In this document: positions 25,046 through 33,619 of the stretch, one piece after another
Layout of the letters: each line of letters starts with the position of its first letter
Position numbering within the stretch: position 1 is the first letter of the stretch
Assembly (NCBI RefSeq): GCF_000689415.1
Contig: NZ_HG322950.1
Span: 5,897,501 to 5,961,500, forward strand
From: Pseudomonas knackmussii B13
GTDB taxonomy: Bacteria > Pseudomonadota > Gammaproteobacteria > Pseudomonadales > Pseudomonadaceae
Direction of reading: 5' to 3'
DNA: 64,000 bases
Notes under the pieces: generated by a model
Seen by the model: only the letters and a program-made list of their open reading frames with translations
The model's database searches: none
What the model was told of the DNA's origin: nothing
Translations under genes and position numbers: made by a program

Positions 25046-26167
25046 ATGACTACCCTGACCAGCACTCCCCGCGCCGATGGTTTCCGCATGCCGGCTGAAT
25101 GGGAACCTCACACCCAGACCTGGATGGTCTGGCCGGAGCGTCCGGACAACTGGCGCCTGGGCGGCAAGGCCGCGCAGGCTGCGTTCAGCGCCGTCGCCGA
25201 GGCCATCGCGCGCTTCGAGCCGGTCACCGTCTGCGTCTCCGCCGGCCAATACGAAAACGCCCGTGCCCGCCTGAGCAGCGCCATCCGCGTGGTCGAGATC
25301 AGCACCGACGACGCCTGGGTGCGCGACACCGGCCCGACCTTCGTGATCAATGACCAGGGCGCCGTGCGTGGCGTGGACTGGACCTTCAACGCCTGGGGCG
25401 GCCTCGACGGCGGCCTGTACTTCCCTTGGCAGCGCGACGACCAGGTAGCGCGCAAGATCCTCGAGATCGAAGGCTGCGAGCGCTACCGCACCGAGGGCTT
25501 CGTGCTCGAGGGCGGATCGATTCATGTCGACGGCGAAGGCACCGTGATCACCACCGAGGAATGCCTGCTCAACCGCAACCGCAACCCGCACCTGTCCCGC
25601 GAGGAGATCGAGGCGGTGCTGCGCGAGCACCTGGCGATCGACACCGTGATCTGGCTGCCGGACGGCCTGTACAACGACGAGACCGATGGCCACGTCGACA
25701 ACTTCTGCTGCTACGTGCGCCCGGGCGAAGTGCTGCTGGCCTGGACCGACGACCCGCAGGACCCGAACTACCCGCGTTGCCAGGCTGCCATGCGCGTGCT
25801 GGAGCAGGCGCGCGACGCCAAGGGTCGCCAACTGGTCGTGCACAAGATGCCGATCCCGGGCCCGATCCACGCGACCGAGGAAGAGTGCGCCGGCGTCGAC
25901 CTGGTCGACAGCTCGCAAGAGCGCGATCCGTCGATTCGCCTGGCCGGTTCCTACGTGAATTTCCTGATCGTCAACGGCGGCATCGTGGCCCCCAGCTTCG
26001 ACGACGCGAAGGACGCAGAAGCCAAGGCCATCCTGCAGCGCGTGTTCCCCGAGCACGAAGTGGTGATGGTGCCGGGCCGCGAGATCCTCCTCGGCGGCGG
26101 CAACATCCATTGCATTACCCAGCAGCAGCCGGCGCCGCAGAAGCGCTGCCCCGCTAGCCGCCAATGA
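25046..26167 (+). CDS. aguA: Agmatine deiminase
   Basis: 373 residues, porphyromonas-type peptidyl-arginine deiminase family. It turns agmatine into N-carbamoylputrescine and ammonia. Catalytic Cys356 lies in GGGNIHCITQQQP, His216 in ETDGHVDNFCC, and the acidic residues in DDAWVRDTGPTF. Full length, so active. The ribosome binding site before ATG 25046 is poor. The next pathway enzyme, AguB, is not beside it. A terminator and REP element follow. Confidence 0.96.
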   Translation: MTTLTSTPRADGFRMPAEWEPHTQTWMVWPERPDNWRLGGKAAQAAFSAVAEAIARFEPVTVCVSAGQYENARARLSSAIRVVEISTDDAWVRDTGPTFVINDQGAVRGVDWTFNAWGGLDGGLYFPWQRDDQVARKILEIEGCERYRTEGFVLEGGSIHVDGEGTVITTEECLLNRNRNPHLSREEIEAVLREHLAIDTVIWLPDGLYNDETDGHVDNFCCYVRPGEVLLAWTDDPQDPNYPRCQAAMRVLEQARDAKGRQLVVHKMPIPGPIHATEEECAGVDLVDSSQERDPSIRLAGSYVNFLIVNGGIVAPSFDDAKDAEAKAILQRVFPEHEVVMVPGREILLGGGNIHCITQQQPAPQKRCPASRQ

Positions 26168-26203
26168 AAAGGCCGTCGTCCCGCGAGGGGCGACGGCCTT
26201 TTT
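26167..26203 (+). terminator. Terminator of aguA
   Basis: AAAAGGCCGTCG stem and its complement CGACGGCCTTTT around a GC-rich loop, ending in five T; it starts at the last base of the aguA stop codon. Confidence 0.9.
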
Positions 26204-26212
26204 GCATGCCCT

Positions 26213-26280
26213 TGCAGGAGCGAGCTTGCTCGCGAACTGCTCCGCAGCGGGGCCGGTTCGAGAGCAAGCTCGCTCCTACG
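26213..26280. repeat. REP element pair (aguA-oprE)
   Basis: Two head-to-head copies of the Pseudomonas REP palindrome: GCAGGAGCGAGCTTGCTCGC on the left and its inverse GAGCAAGCTCGCTCCTAC on the right. It sits between the 3' ends of convergent genes, the usual place. Confidence 0.85.
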
Positions 26281-26295
26281 AAAAGCCTTTCGGCC

Positions 26296-27684
26296 TTAGA
26301 ACAGCGGCAGGGTGTAGCTGACGATCAGGCGGTTCTCGTCCTGGTCGCGCTGGGAGGCATAGCCGGACTTGCTGGCCGCCGGCAGGTCGCTGCGCAGCGC
26401 GGCGTTCTTCCAGGTGAAGCCCAGGCCCTTGAAGGTGCCGTCCGGGATCACGTAGGCCAGGCTGAAGTCGCGCTCCCACTCGCCCTGGTCGCCGCCCTTG
26501 GTCTTGATGTTGTCGGCGTTCAGGTAGATGGCGTTGAAGGTCAGGCCGGGTACGCCGACCTGGGCGAAGTCGTAGGCGTAGCGCGCCTGCCAGGTACGTT
26601 CGCCGGCGTGCTGGAACTTGCCGATCTGTACGTCAGTGATCAGGTAGGCAGTGGAGCCTTCACCGTCGCCACGGTTGAGGAAGGGGAAGTCGCTGTCGCC
26701 GTTGAGCACCTGGTAGCCGGCGCCGATGCTGTGACCGGCCAGGTTGTAGGTGAACAGGCCGCTGTAGGCACGGTTGTCCACTTCACCCTTGGTCACGTTG
26801 CCGCCGTAGTAGCCGCTGCTGACGTAGCCGTCGGCGCGGCCGGCGGCGCTGCCGTTCTTGCCATCGGAAGTGCTGTCGAAGGCGCGCAGGTCGGTCTTCA
26901 GGACGCCCGGGCCGATCGCCCAGCTGTGCTGCAGGCCGAGGAAATGCTGCTGGTAGAAGTCGGTCAGCTGGCCGTAGTAGTACTGCAGGGTGAGGTCCTT
27001 GTTCACCTTGTAGTCGCCACCGGCGTAGTAGAACTTGTTGCTGTCGCGGGCGCTCGCGGTCGAGCCGTTGGCCCCGCCGATGGACAGGCTGCGCCAGTCG
27101 GTGGAGTTGCGCCCGCGGGTGTGTTCCAGCTGGCCGCCGACCAGGGTCAGGTCCTTGATGTCGGTCGAGGTGACCTGGCCGCCTTCGAAGGTCACCGGCA
27201 ACAGCCGGCCGTCGTTGTAGACCACCACCGGCAGCTTCGGCTGCAGGGTGCCGTAGCGGAACTCGGTCTTCGAGACCTTGGCCTTGAGGGTCGGGCCGAG
27301 GCTGCTGAATTCGTCCACTGCACGGCCATCGCCATCGGAGGGGAACACAGTGCCGGCCTGCTGGCTGGAGGATTCGTAGTGGGTGCCTTTGCCGCTATCC
27401 AGGCGCACGCCGAGCAGACCCAGCGCGTCGACGCCGAAGCCCACGGTGCCCGCGGTGTAGCCGGACGCATAGTTGAGCAGGAAGCCCTGGCCCCACTCTT
27501 CCTGTTTGTTCGGCGCGGCGGTGCCGTTGCGGTTGTCGGTGTTGATGTAGAAGTTGCGCAGGGTCAGGCTGGCCTTGCTGTCTTCGATGAAACCGCTGGC
27601 GCTGGCGGTCTGCAGCTGGACGCCAAAGACGCTCGCAGCCACGGCGACGGCCAGTGCGGATTGCGTGATGTTACGACTCTTCAT
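26296..27684 (-). CDS. oprE: OprD-family outer membrane porin
   Basis: 462 residues. Signal peptide (MKSRNITQSALAVAVAASVF ... ASA) then GFIEDSKASLTLRNFYINTD, the fixed start of mature OprD-family porins. The sequence alternates as beta strands through to the C-terminal SYTLPLF, with terminal Phe as required for BAM assembly. Length fits an 18-strand monomeric porin. OprE assignment rests on position beside aguA (PA0291 in PAO1). Substrate unknown; amino or carboxylate compounds are usual for the family. ATG 27684 has GGGGA 7 bp upstream. The 553-bp upstream region is unusual (see its entry). Confidence 0.9.
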   Translation of the reverse strand: MKSRNITQSALAVAVAASVFGVQLQTASASGFIEDSKASLTLRNFYINTDNRNGTAAPNKQEEWGQGFLLNYASGYTAGTVGFGVDALGLLGVRLDSGKGTHYESSSQQAGTVFPSDGDGRAVDEFSSLGPTLKAKVSKTEFRYGTLQPKLPVVVYNDGRLLPVTFEGGQVTSTDIKDLTLVGGQLEHTRGRNSTDWRSLSIGGANGSTASARDSNKFYYAGGDYKVNKDLTLQYYYGQLTDFYQQHFLGLQHSWAIGPGVLKTDLRAFDSTSDGKNGSAAGRADGYVSSGYYGGNVTKGEVDNRAYSGLFTYNLAGHSIGAGYQVLNGDSDFPFLNRGDGEGSTAYLITDVQIGKFQHAGERTWQARYAYDFAQVGVPGLTFNAIYLNADNIKTKGGDQGEWERDFSLAYVIPDGTFKGLGFTWKNAALRSDLPAASKSGYASQRDQDENRLIVSYTLPLF

Positions 27685-28237
27685 TGGTGAATCCCCATTT
27701 ATTGATCTTGTGTGAAGTCGGCAATCGCGACACGTAGTGCGTCGCGCAAGCGGCCGCGCGCAGCCGGAAAAAAGCCCGGAACTGCTGGCGTACAGCGGTC
27801 GGCAGTCGGTTGCCCCTAGGCAGGGTCTAGGCGTGGACGGGCAGGCAGGAAGGCACTTGCGGGAAGGAATGGCAGCGTCATGGTGAATGCTCGTGTCTTG
27901 TTGTTGTGGGCAAGGCCGGGGGCCTTCCCGCAGGCATGGCAAACCCCGGGCCAATTGGCCCAACCTGCATAGACACGTGGATTGGCGCGGGTCTGCACCC
28001 CGTAGCCTGGTCCTTCGCCGCGCACTGGTCAGCGGAAATCCGCCACCTTCCCCGGACGCTCTGGCGGATGCTCGCCACCTGAGTTGCCGGACTTCGTTGC
28101 CTGGCCCTTGCGGCCACGCTGGGGGCAACGATAAGAGATCGGAAATAAATCCAAAAAGAATTAATTATTAAAACTTAATTGCCAAATGGAATAAAAGATA
28201 GACGCCTCACAAGAGCGGGGAGGAAGGCGCAGGCCTG
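27685..28237. other. Long oprE leader region with palindromes and an AT-rich patch
   Basis: 553 bp without a credible gene, upstream of oprE and downstream of the GGDEF gene. It holds AAGGCC-GGG-GGCCTT at 27912-27926, the perfect 14-bp palindrome GGGCCAATTGGCCC at 27948-27961, and a roughly 60-bp very AT-rich patch at about 28140-28200. The patch may be a distant promoter or a nucleoid-protein site; the transcript leader would then be about 450 nt. Confidence 0.5.
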
Positions 28238-29209
28238 TCAGGCCTGCTCGATACGGTCCTTGCCGTTGCGTTTGGCCTGGTACAGCGCGGAGTCGGCGCG
28301 GCCGTAGAGGCTGGAGAGATTCTCGTCACCGGCGCGCAGCAGGGTCATGCCCTGGCTGACCGTCACGCCGAACGCCTGGTCGCCTTCGTTGAAGCGCAGG
28401 CGCTGCACTTCGCGCAGCAGGCGCTCGCCGATCTGCCGCGCCGTGCCTTGGTCGCAGCCAGGCAGCAGCACGGCGAACTCCTCGCCGCCGATGCGCCCGA
28501 ACAGGTCGCCACGGCGCAATGCGCCGCTGGCGCACTGGGCGATCTTCTGCAGCACGCGGTCGCCGACCTGGTGGCCATAGCGGTCGTTGATCTTCTTGAA
28601 GTCATCGACGTCCAGCAGCAGGAAGGCCAAGGGCGCACCGGCGCGCTGGCAGTCGTTGAAGGCCTGCTCGGCGTTGTCGAAGAAGTAGCGGCGGTTGCTG
28701 CTCTGGGTCAGCACGTCGGTGGTGGCCAGGCGGTGCAGCTCGTTCTCCAGGTGCTTCTTGTCGGTGATGTCTTCGGCGATGCCGACCACCATGAGCGGCA
28801 GACCGGCATCGCTGTGCTGGCTGATGAAGCACTTGTCGCTCAGCCAGCGCACCTCGCCGTCCGCGCGCAGGATGCGGTACTCGCGCTGCTCCACCGCACC
28901 GCGCTCGATCACCTGGTCGAAGCTGCTCTGCGCATAGTCCAGGTCGTCGGGGTAGATGGAGTCGCGCCACTCGCTGAAATCCGCCAGCAGCAGCGCCGCG
29001 GAGCGACCGAAGATGCGCTCGTACGCCGGGCTGACGTAGACCATGCGCTGCTGCTGCCAGTCGAATGCCCAGAGCACGGCATTCACGCTGGCCAGCAGCG
29101 CGCTGAACAGTTGCTCGCGTTCCTTGAGTCGTTCGGCTTCGGCACGGCTATGCAGCAGCGCCAGCAGCACCTCCTCGTAATCGCCCGACACCTTGCCCTT
29201 CTCTTCCAT
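28238..29209 (-). CDS. PAS-GGDEF diguanylate cyclase
   Basis: 323 residues, soluble. A PAS/PAC domain (about 40-155: LLASVNAVLWAFDWQQQRMV ... VVGIAEDITDKKHLENE) leads into a GGDEF domain (about 165-320). The active-site loop is RIGGEEFAVLLPG, an intact GGEEF, so it should make c-di-GMP from two GTP. An upstream RxxD inhibitory site is not obvious. ATG 29209 has GGGAG 7 bp before it. PAO1 counterpart is PA0290, where three genes (gpuR, gpuA, gpuP) separate it from desA; they are missing here. Confidence 0.92.
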   Translation of the reverse strand: MEEKGKVSGDYEEVLLALLHSRAEAERLKEREQLFSALLASVNAVLWAFDWQQQRMVYVSPAYERIFGRSAALLLADFSEWRDSIYPDDLDYAQSSFDQVIERGAVEQREYRILRADGEVRWLSDKCFISQHSDAGLPLMVVGIAEDITDKKHLENELHRLATTDVLTQSSNRRYFFDNAEQAFNDCQRAGAPLAFLLLDVDDFKKINDRYGHQVGDRVLQKIAQCASGALRRGDLFGRIGGEEFAVLLPGCDQGTARQIGERLLREVQRLRFNEGDQAFGVTVSQGMTLLRAGDENLSSLYGRADSALYQAKRNGKDRIEQA

Positions 29210-29274
29210 GCGTACGCTCCCGCCCAATCGAGTGGGCTATGACCGCAAAAGTAGCCAAGTGCTCGGAGAAAAAA

Positions 29275-29303
29275 GCAAAAGCCCGCCGAACGGCGGGCTT
29301 TTT
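29275..29303 (-). terminator. Terminator of desA
   Basis: GCCCGCCG / CGGCGGGC 8-bp stem (29281-29288 with 29291-29298), with T runs on both strands; it lies just after the desA stop codon (minus strand). Confidence 0.9.
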
Positions 29304-29323
29304 GTGACCGGCTTCGCGTTGAC

Positions 29324-30505
29324 TCAGACGGCCGGGCGCAGCGAGTAGGTCTTGAGCTGCTCGGCGAACTCACGCAGCGACTGGATGCCGCTGGCCTCGG
29401 CCTCCTGCACCCACTGCTTGATCGCGGCGAGCATGTCGTGGCCGTTGGCGCTGGTCTTCGCCCAGATCTGCTGCAGAGCGAGGCGCTTCTCGTAGATCAC
29501 CTGCAGGGCCTGGCTGTGTTCCAGCAGACGCTGGATGCGCGCGTGGTGGCTTTCCTCCAGCAGGCTGGTCTCGCGCGACAGCAGGCGCTTGGCGCGGCGG
29601 AACAGGTGGCGGACCGACTCGTCGGCCTTGGCCAGCTCCTGCTTCACCAGCGGGCCGATCACCAGCTTGCGGTACTGCGCCATGATCTGGAAACGGTTGT
29701 TGAGGATGGCCATGGCGGTGTCCATGTCCAGGCTGCCCTTGCCTTCCACGCGGTGCGCGATGGGCGCCACGCGGGCGACCTTGGCCAGGCGCAGGAAGCT
29801 GAACAGCTTGATCCAGGCCCAGCCCATGTCGAACTCCCACTTCTTCACCGACAGCTTCGCCGAGTTGGGATAGGTGTGGTGGTTGTTGTGCAGCTCTTCA
29901 CCGCCGATCAGGATGCCCCAGGGCACCAGGTTGGTGGCGGCGTCGCGGCACTCGAAGTTGCGGTAGCCGACCGCGTGGCCCAGGCCATTGATGACACCAG
30001 CCGCCCAAACCGGAATCCAGGCCATCTGCACGGCCCAAACGGTCAGGCCGAGGGCGCCGAACAAGGCGACGTCGATCAGCACCATCAGCGCGATTCCGCC
30101 CAGCGGGAAGCGGCTGTAGAGGTTGCGCTCGATCCAGTCTTCCGGGCAGTTCTTGCCGTAGATGCGCAGGGTGTCTTCGTTCTTTGCTTCCTCGCGATAC
30201 AGCTCGGCGCCGCGCCGCAGGACGGTGCCCAGGCCCTTGTACACCGGGCTGTGGGGGTCGTCGGCGGTTTCGCACTTGGCATGGTGCTTACGGTGGATGG
30301 CGGTCCACTCGCGCGTGTTCATGCCGGTGGTCATCCACAGCCAGAAGCGGAAGAAGTGCTGCAGCGCCGGATGCAGGTCGAGCGCGCGGTGCGCCGAATA
30401 GCGGTGCAGGTAGACGGTTACGCTGACGATGGTGATGTGGGTCAGCACAAGCGTAACGACAATCAATTGCCACAGAGGCAGATCAAGGAAACCGTTGTAC
30501 CACAT
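29324..30505 (-). CDS. desA: Delta-9 fatty acid desaturase
   Basis: 393 residues, membrane di-iron desaturase. Three His boxes: HRYSAH, HRKHH and HNNHH (EELHNNHHTYPNSA), with hydrophobic pairs before and between them. The C-terminal about 110 residues are charged helix (AKADESVRHLFRRAKRLLSR). In P. aeruginosa DesA puts a double bond at position 9 of acyl chains in phospholipids. The start ATG 30505 (MWYNGFLDLPLW) has GAGG rather far (13 bp) upstream; longer readings to 32 kb run against the opposite-strand gene and are not coding. Confidence 0.93.
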   Translation of the reverse strand: MWYNGFLDLPLWQLIVVTLVLTHITIVSVTVYLHRYSAHRALDLHPALQHFFRFWLWMTTGMNTREWTAIHRKHHAKCETADDPHSPVYKGLGTVLRRGAELYREEAKNEDTLRIYGKNCPEDWIERNLYSRFPLGGIALMVLIDVALFGALGLTVWAVQMAWIPVWAAGVINGLGHAVGYRNFECRDAATNLVPWGILIGGEELHNNHHTYPNSAKLSVKKWEFDMGWAWIKLFSFLRLAKVARVAPIAHRVEGKGSLDMDTAMAILNNRFQIMAQYRKLVIGPLVKQELAKADESVRHLFRRAKRLLSRETSLLEESHHARIQRLLEHSQALQVIYEKRLALQQIWAKTSANGHDMLAAIKQWVQEAEASGIQSLREFAEQLKTYSLRPAV

Positions 30506-30670
30506 GGATGAAAATGAACCTCGATGAGGAAGGATCGACAAGCCCGGCCATCTGGGCCATCCCGCATTATCAACAAGCAAGGCCGGAATACCATCAGGTC
30601 TTTTAGATAAGAACCAAGGCCAATGGCCACCCTCTATACTGCGCAACCAATAAGTCGTCCACCCCACCCG

Positions 30671-32947
30671 ATGAAGCCACACCTGCGTGCCCTGCAAATC
30701 GGCCTGTCGTACCTGGCCGCCGCCTCCGTCTGGATCCTCCTGAGCGATGATGCCGTCCGTCTGGTAGTCGGGTCCTCCGACACCGAATTCTGGCTGCTCG
30801 CCAAGCGTTTTCTCTTCGTCAGTCTCACCGCCGGCCTGCTCTACCTGCTGATGCGCCGCCAGTTTGGCCACCGGCAACGGGCCTACGCGGCGCTCATGGC
30901 CAGCGAACAGCGCCTGAACCGCGCCCTGAATGCGGTGGAGGACGGGCTCTGGGAGTGGGACCTGCGCAGCGATCGGGTCTTTTATTCCTCGGGCTTCGCG
31001 AGATTGCTCGGCCTGCCCGCCGAAGAGCTGGGCGACAGCAAGGCGTTCTGGTGCGATCGCCTGCACCCCGACGACCGGGAAGCCACCCTGCAAGCCCACC
31101 GCGAACACCTCGAAGGCCACAGCGATCGGCTCGACTGCACGTACCGCCTGCGCCACGCCGATGGCGGTCATCGCTGGATCCATTCGCGCGGCCGCGCCAT
31201 TCGCGACACGCACGGCGACCCCGTGCTGATGACCGGCGTCAGTCGCGACGTCACCCGCCAACGCAGCCTCGACGACCACCTGCGCCAGGCCGCCGCGGTG
31301 TTCGAAGCCACCCAGGAAGGCCTGCTGGTGACCGACGAGCACGGCGTCATCCTGCACATCAACCCGTCCTTCCAGCGCATCACCGGCTACACCGCCGATG
31401 AAGTGCTGGGGCGCAATCCGTCGATGCTCAAGTCCGGCCTGCAGGACAACGATTTCTACCAGCGCATGTGGCAAACCCTGGGCCGCGACGGCGTCTGGTG
31501 CGGGGAGATCTGGAACCGCCGCAAGAACGGCGAGGTGTATCCGCAATGGCAGCACATCTGCGCCGTGCATGACGACCGGGGGCAGCTGACCCGCTATGTG
31601 GCGGTGTTCTCCGACCTCAGCAGCATCAAGCGCTCGCAGCGTGAACTGGACTTCCTCGCTCACCACGATCCGCTGACCGGCTTGCCCAACCGCCTGCTGC
31701 TGCGCGAACGCATCGACCAGGCCATCGTCCGCGCCGGACGCGAAATGGGCAGCGGCGCCCTGCTGCTGCTCGACCTGGATCACTTCAAGCACATCAACGA
31801 CAGCCTCGGCCACAGCGCCGGCGACCAGGTGGTGAAGGCCGTCGCCGAACGCCTGCGGACCTGCCTGGACCAGACCGACACCCTGGCCCGCCTGGGCGGC
31901 GACGAATTCGCCGTGCTCCTCGAATGCCGCCAGCCGAACCACGCCAGCAGCCTGGCCCAGCGCCTGCTGCAGTCGATGAGCGCGCCTTTCGACATCCAGG
32001 GCCAACGGGTCTATGTCTCGGCCAGCCTCGGCATCAGCCTGTTCCCCGACGACGCCGGCAATGTCGACCATCTGCTCCAGCACGCCGACGCCGCGCTGTT
32101 CCAGGCCAAGGCCAGCGGACGCAACTTGTACGCCTTCTACACGCCCGAACTGACTGCCCGCGCCCGTTCCCATGTGGAAGTGGAAAGCGCCCTGCGTCGC
32201 GCGCTGGAACAGGACGAGCTGCGCGTCCACTACCAGCCGGTGCACGACCTAGCCACCGGCCGCCCCGTCGGGGCCGAGGCGCTGGTGCGCTGGCAACATC
32301 CGCAACGCGGCCTGGTACCCCCGGGCGAGTTCATCCCGGTGGCCGAGGAATGCGGGCTGATCGGCGCCCTGGACACCTGGGTGCTGAACCAGGCTTGCCG
32401 GCAGATGCGTCGCTGGCTGGATGCGGGCAGCGAGCTGGAGTTCGTCGCGGTCAACCTGTCCAGCCGCCTGTTTGCCCGCGAAGGCATCGAACAGCAAGTG
32501 GCCCGCGCACTGGCCGACAGCGGCCTGCAGGCGCGCCATCTGGAGCTGGAAGTCACCGAAAGCGCGATCATGCAGAACATCGACCAGTCGGTAGCGCTGC
32601 TACAGCGCCTGCGCGATCTGGGCGTGCAGCTGGCGATCGACGACTTCGGCACCGGCTATTCCTCGCTGATGCGCCTCAAGCGCATGCCGGTGCAGAAGCT
32701 GAAGATCGACCAGGGATTCGTCGCCGGCCTGCCGGGTTGCGCCGAGGATGTAGCCATCGCCTGCGCGATCATCGCCCTCGCGCGCAGCATGGGGTTGAAG
32801 GTGGTCGCGGAGGGCATCGAACGGGCCGACCAGGCGACGTTCCTGCTCAGCCAGGCCTGCGACTACGGCCAGGGCTACTGGTATGGCCGGCCACAACCGC
32901 CGGAGGCGCTGCCGCTAAACCAGCCGGCCGGCGCAGAACCCGCCTGA
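30671..32947 (+). CDS. Membrane PAS-PAS-GGDEF-EAL c-di-GMP protein
   Basis: About 758 residues. Two N-terminal membrane helices (LQIGLSYLAAASVWILLS and FLFVSLTAGLLYLLM), PAS domain 1 (about 78-195), PAS domain 2 (about 200-320), GGDEF with intact RLGGDEFAVLLE, then EAL with intact GAEALVRWQHP and DDFGTGYSS. Both enzyme halves look competent, so the net direction cannot be told. The start is uncertain: ATG 30623 adds 16 residues (MATLYTAQPISRPPHP) but TATACT at 30635-30640 could be a -10 box inside it, so I prefer 30671. It is the PAO1 PA0285 counterpart and ends 8 bp from the convergent TetR gene. Confidence 0.9.
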   Translation: MKPHLRALQIGLSYLAAASVWILLSDDAVRLVVGSSDTEFWLLAKRFLFVSLTAGLLYLLMRRQFGHRQRAYAALMASEQRLNRALNAVEDGLWEWDLRSDRVFYSSGFARLLGLPAEELGDSKAFWCDRLHPDDREATLQAHREHLEGHSDRLDCTYRLRHADGGHRWIHSRGRAIRDTHGDPVLMTGVSRDVTRQRSLDDHLRQAAAVFEATQEGLLVTDEHGVILHINPSFQRITGYTADEVLGRNPSMLKSGLQDNDFYQRMWQTLGRDGVWCGEIWNRRKNGEVYPQWQHICAVHDDRGQLTRYVAVFSDLSSIKRSQRELDFLAHHDPLTGLPNRLLLRERIDQAIVRAGREMGSGALLLLDLDHFKHINDSLGHSAGDQVVKAVAERLRTCLDQTDTLARLGGDEFAVLLECRQPNHASSLAQRLLQSMSAPFDIQGQRVYVSASLGISLFPDDAGNVDHLLQHADAALFQAKASGRNLYAFYTPELTARARSHVEVESALRRALEQDELRVHYQPVHDLATGRPVGAEALVRWQHPQRGLVPPGEFIPVAEECGLIGALDTWVLNQACRQMRRWLDAGSELEFVAVNLSSRLFAREGIEQQVARALADSGLQARHLELEVTESAIMQNIDQSVALLQRLRDLGVQLAIDDFGTGYSSLMRLKRMPVQKLKIDQGFVAGLPGCAEDVAIACAIIALARSMGLKVVAEGIERADQATFLLSQACDYGQGYWYGRPQPPEALPLNQPAGAEPA

Positions 32948-32954
32948 GCCGGCG

Positions 32955-33521
32955 TTACCGCGACTCCTCCAGGTGCCGCTGGAGAAAGGCGCGGCTGGAC
33001 TCGATGATCGCCCGCTGGCTTTCCTCGCTGGCCATCATCCGCGCCAGAACCAGCGCGCCCACGCACTGGGCGAGCAGCGCCCAGGCATCTTCCTCGGAGC
33101 CAATCACCTCGGCCCAGGCTCGCTGCAGCTCGAGCAGCGCCTCTTCGGCGCCCTGCCGCACAGACAGGTCGGCGCGCGCGATCTCCGCACCCAGCGCCGG
33201 AATGGCGCAGCCGCCCGCCGGCTCCTGCACGTGCACGAGGTTCAGGTAGCGGGTCAGGCCGCGCATCAGCCGCTCGCGATCGAAGGGTTTGCGCTGGTCG
33301 GCCAGGCGCTCGACGCTGCGCATCAGCTCGCGCTGGACGATGGCGGCGAAGAGCTCATCCTTGGACGAGAAGTGGTTGTAAAAGGCGCCACCGGACAACC
33401 CCACCGCCTTCATCAGCCCATCGACCCCGGCATTGGCGAAACCGCCCTGCTTGGCGATGGCCGCGCTGCTGTCGAGCAGGCGCTGGCGGGTTTCTTCCTT
33501 GTGGGTGGCTGAATAGCGCAT
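32955..33521 (-). CDS. TetR family regulator, next to SDR gene
   Basis: 188 residues. HTH: ANAGVDGLMKAVGLSGGAFYNHFSS, with the AcrR/NemR-like GGFYxHF pattern, then a C-terminal ligand domain containing a Cys (GGCAIPALGAEIAR) typical of NemR/TetR_C_3 regulators that sense electrophiles. AGGAGG lies 7 bp before ATG 33521. Divergent from the SDR gene with tandem operators between, so it most likely represses itself and the SDR-DsbA pair. Confidence 0.92.
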   Translation of the reverse strand: MRYSATHKEETRQRLLDSSAAIAKQGGFANAGVDGLMKAVGLSGGAFYNHFSSKDELFAAIVQRELMRSVERLADQRKPFDRERLMRGLTRYLNLVHVQEPAGGCAIPALGAEIARADLSVRQGAEEALLELQRAWAEVIGSEEDAWALLAQCVGALVLARMMASEESQRAIIESSRAFLQRHLEESR

Positions 33522-33566
33522 CGGCTGCCTCCTGGGGGCGGCTTGACGGATGCCGGCAGCATAACA

Positions 33567-33596
33567 TAACGTCCGTTTACCTAACGACCGTTTACC
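33567..33596. promoter_or_regulatory. Tandem TetR operators
   Basis: Two adjacent 15-bp copies (33567-33581 and 33582-33596) of TAACGWCCGTTTACC, identical at 14 of 15 positions. Each contains an AACG-N2-CGTT palindrome. Located between divergent TetR and SDR starts, 24 bp before the SDR ATG. Confidence 0.85.
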
Positions 33597-33619
33597 AATA
33601 ACAACACGAGGGTCTGCGC

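Noticed and set aside
29324..32245. A 973-residue minus-strand open frame covering desA and the PAS-GGDEF-EAL gene
   Set aside because: Only the desA part (from 30505) has coding character. The rest is the reverse frame of the opposite-strand GGDEF-EAL gene with low-complexity Val/Gln/His-rich sequence.
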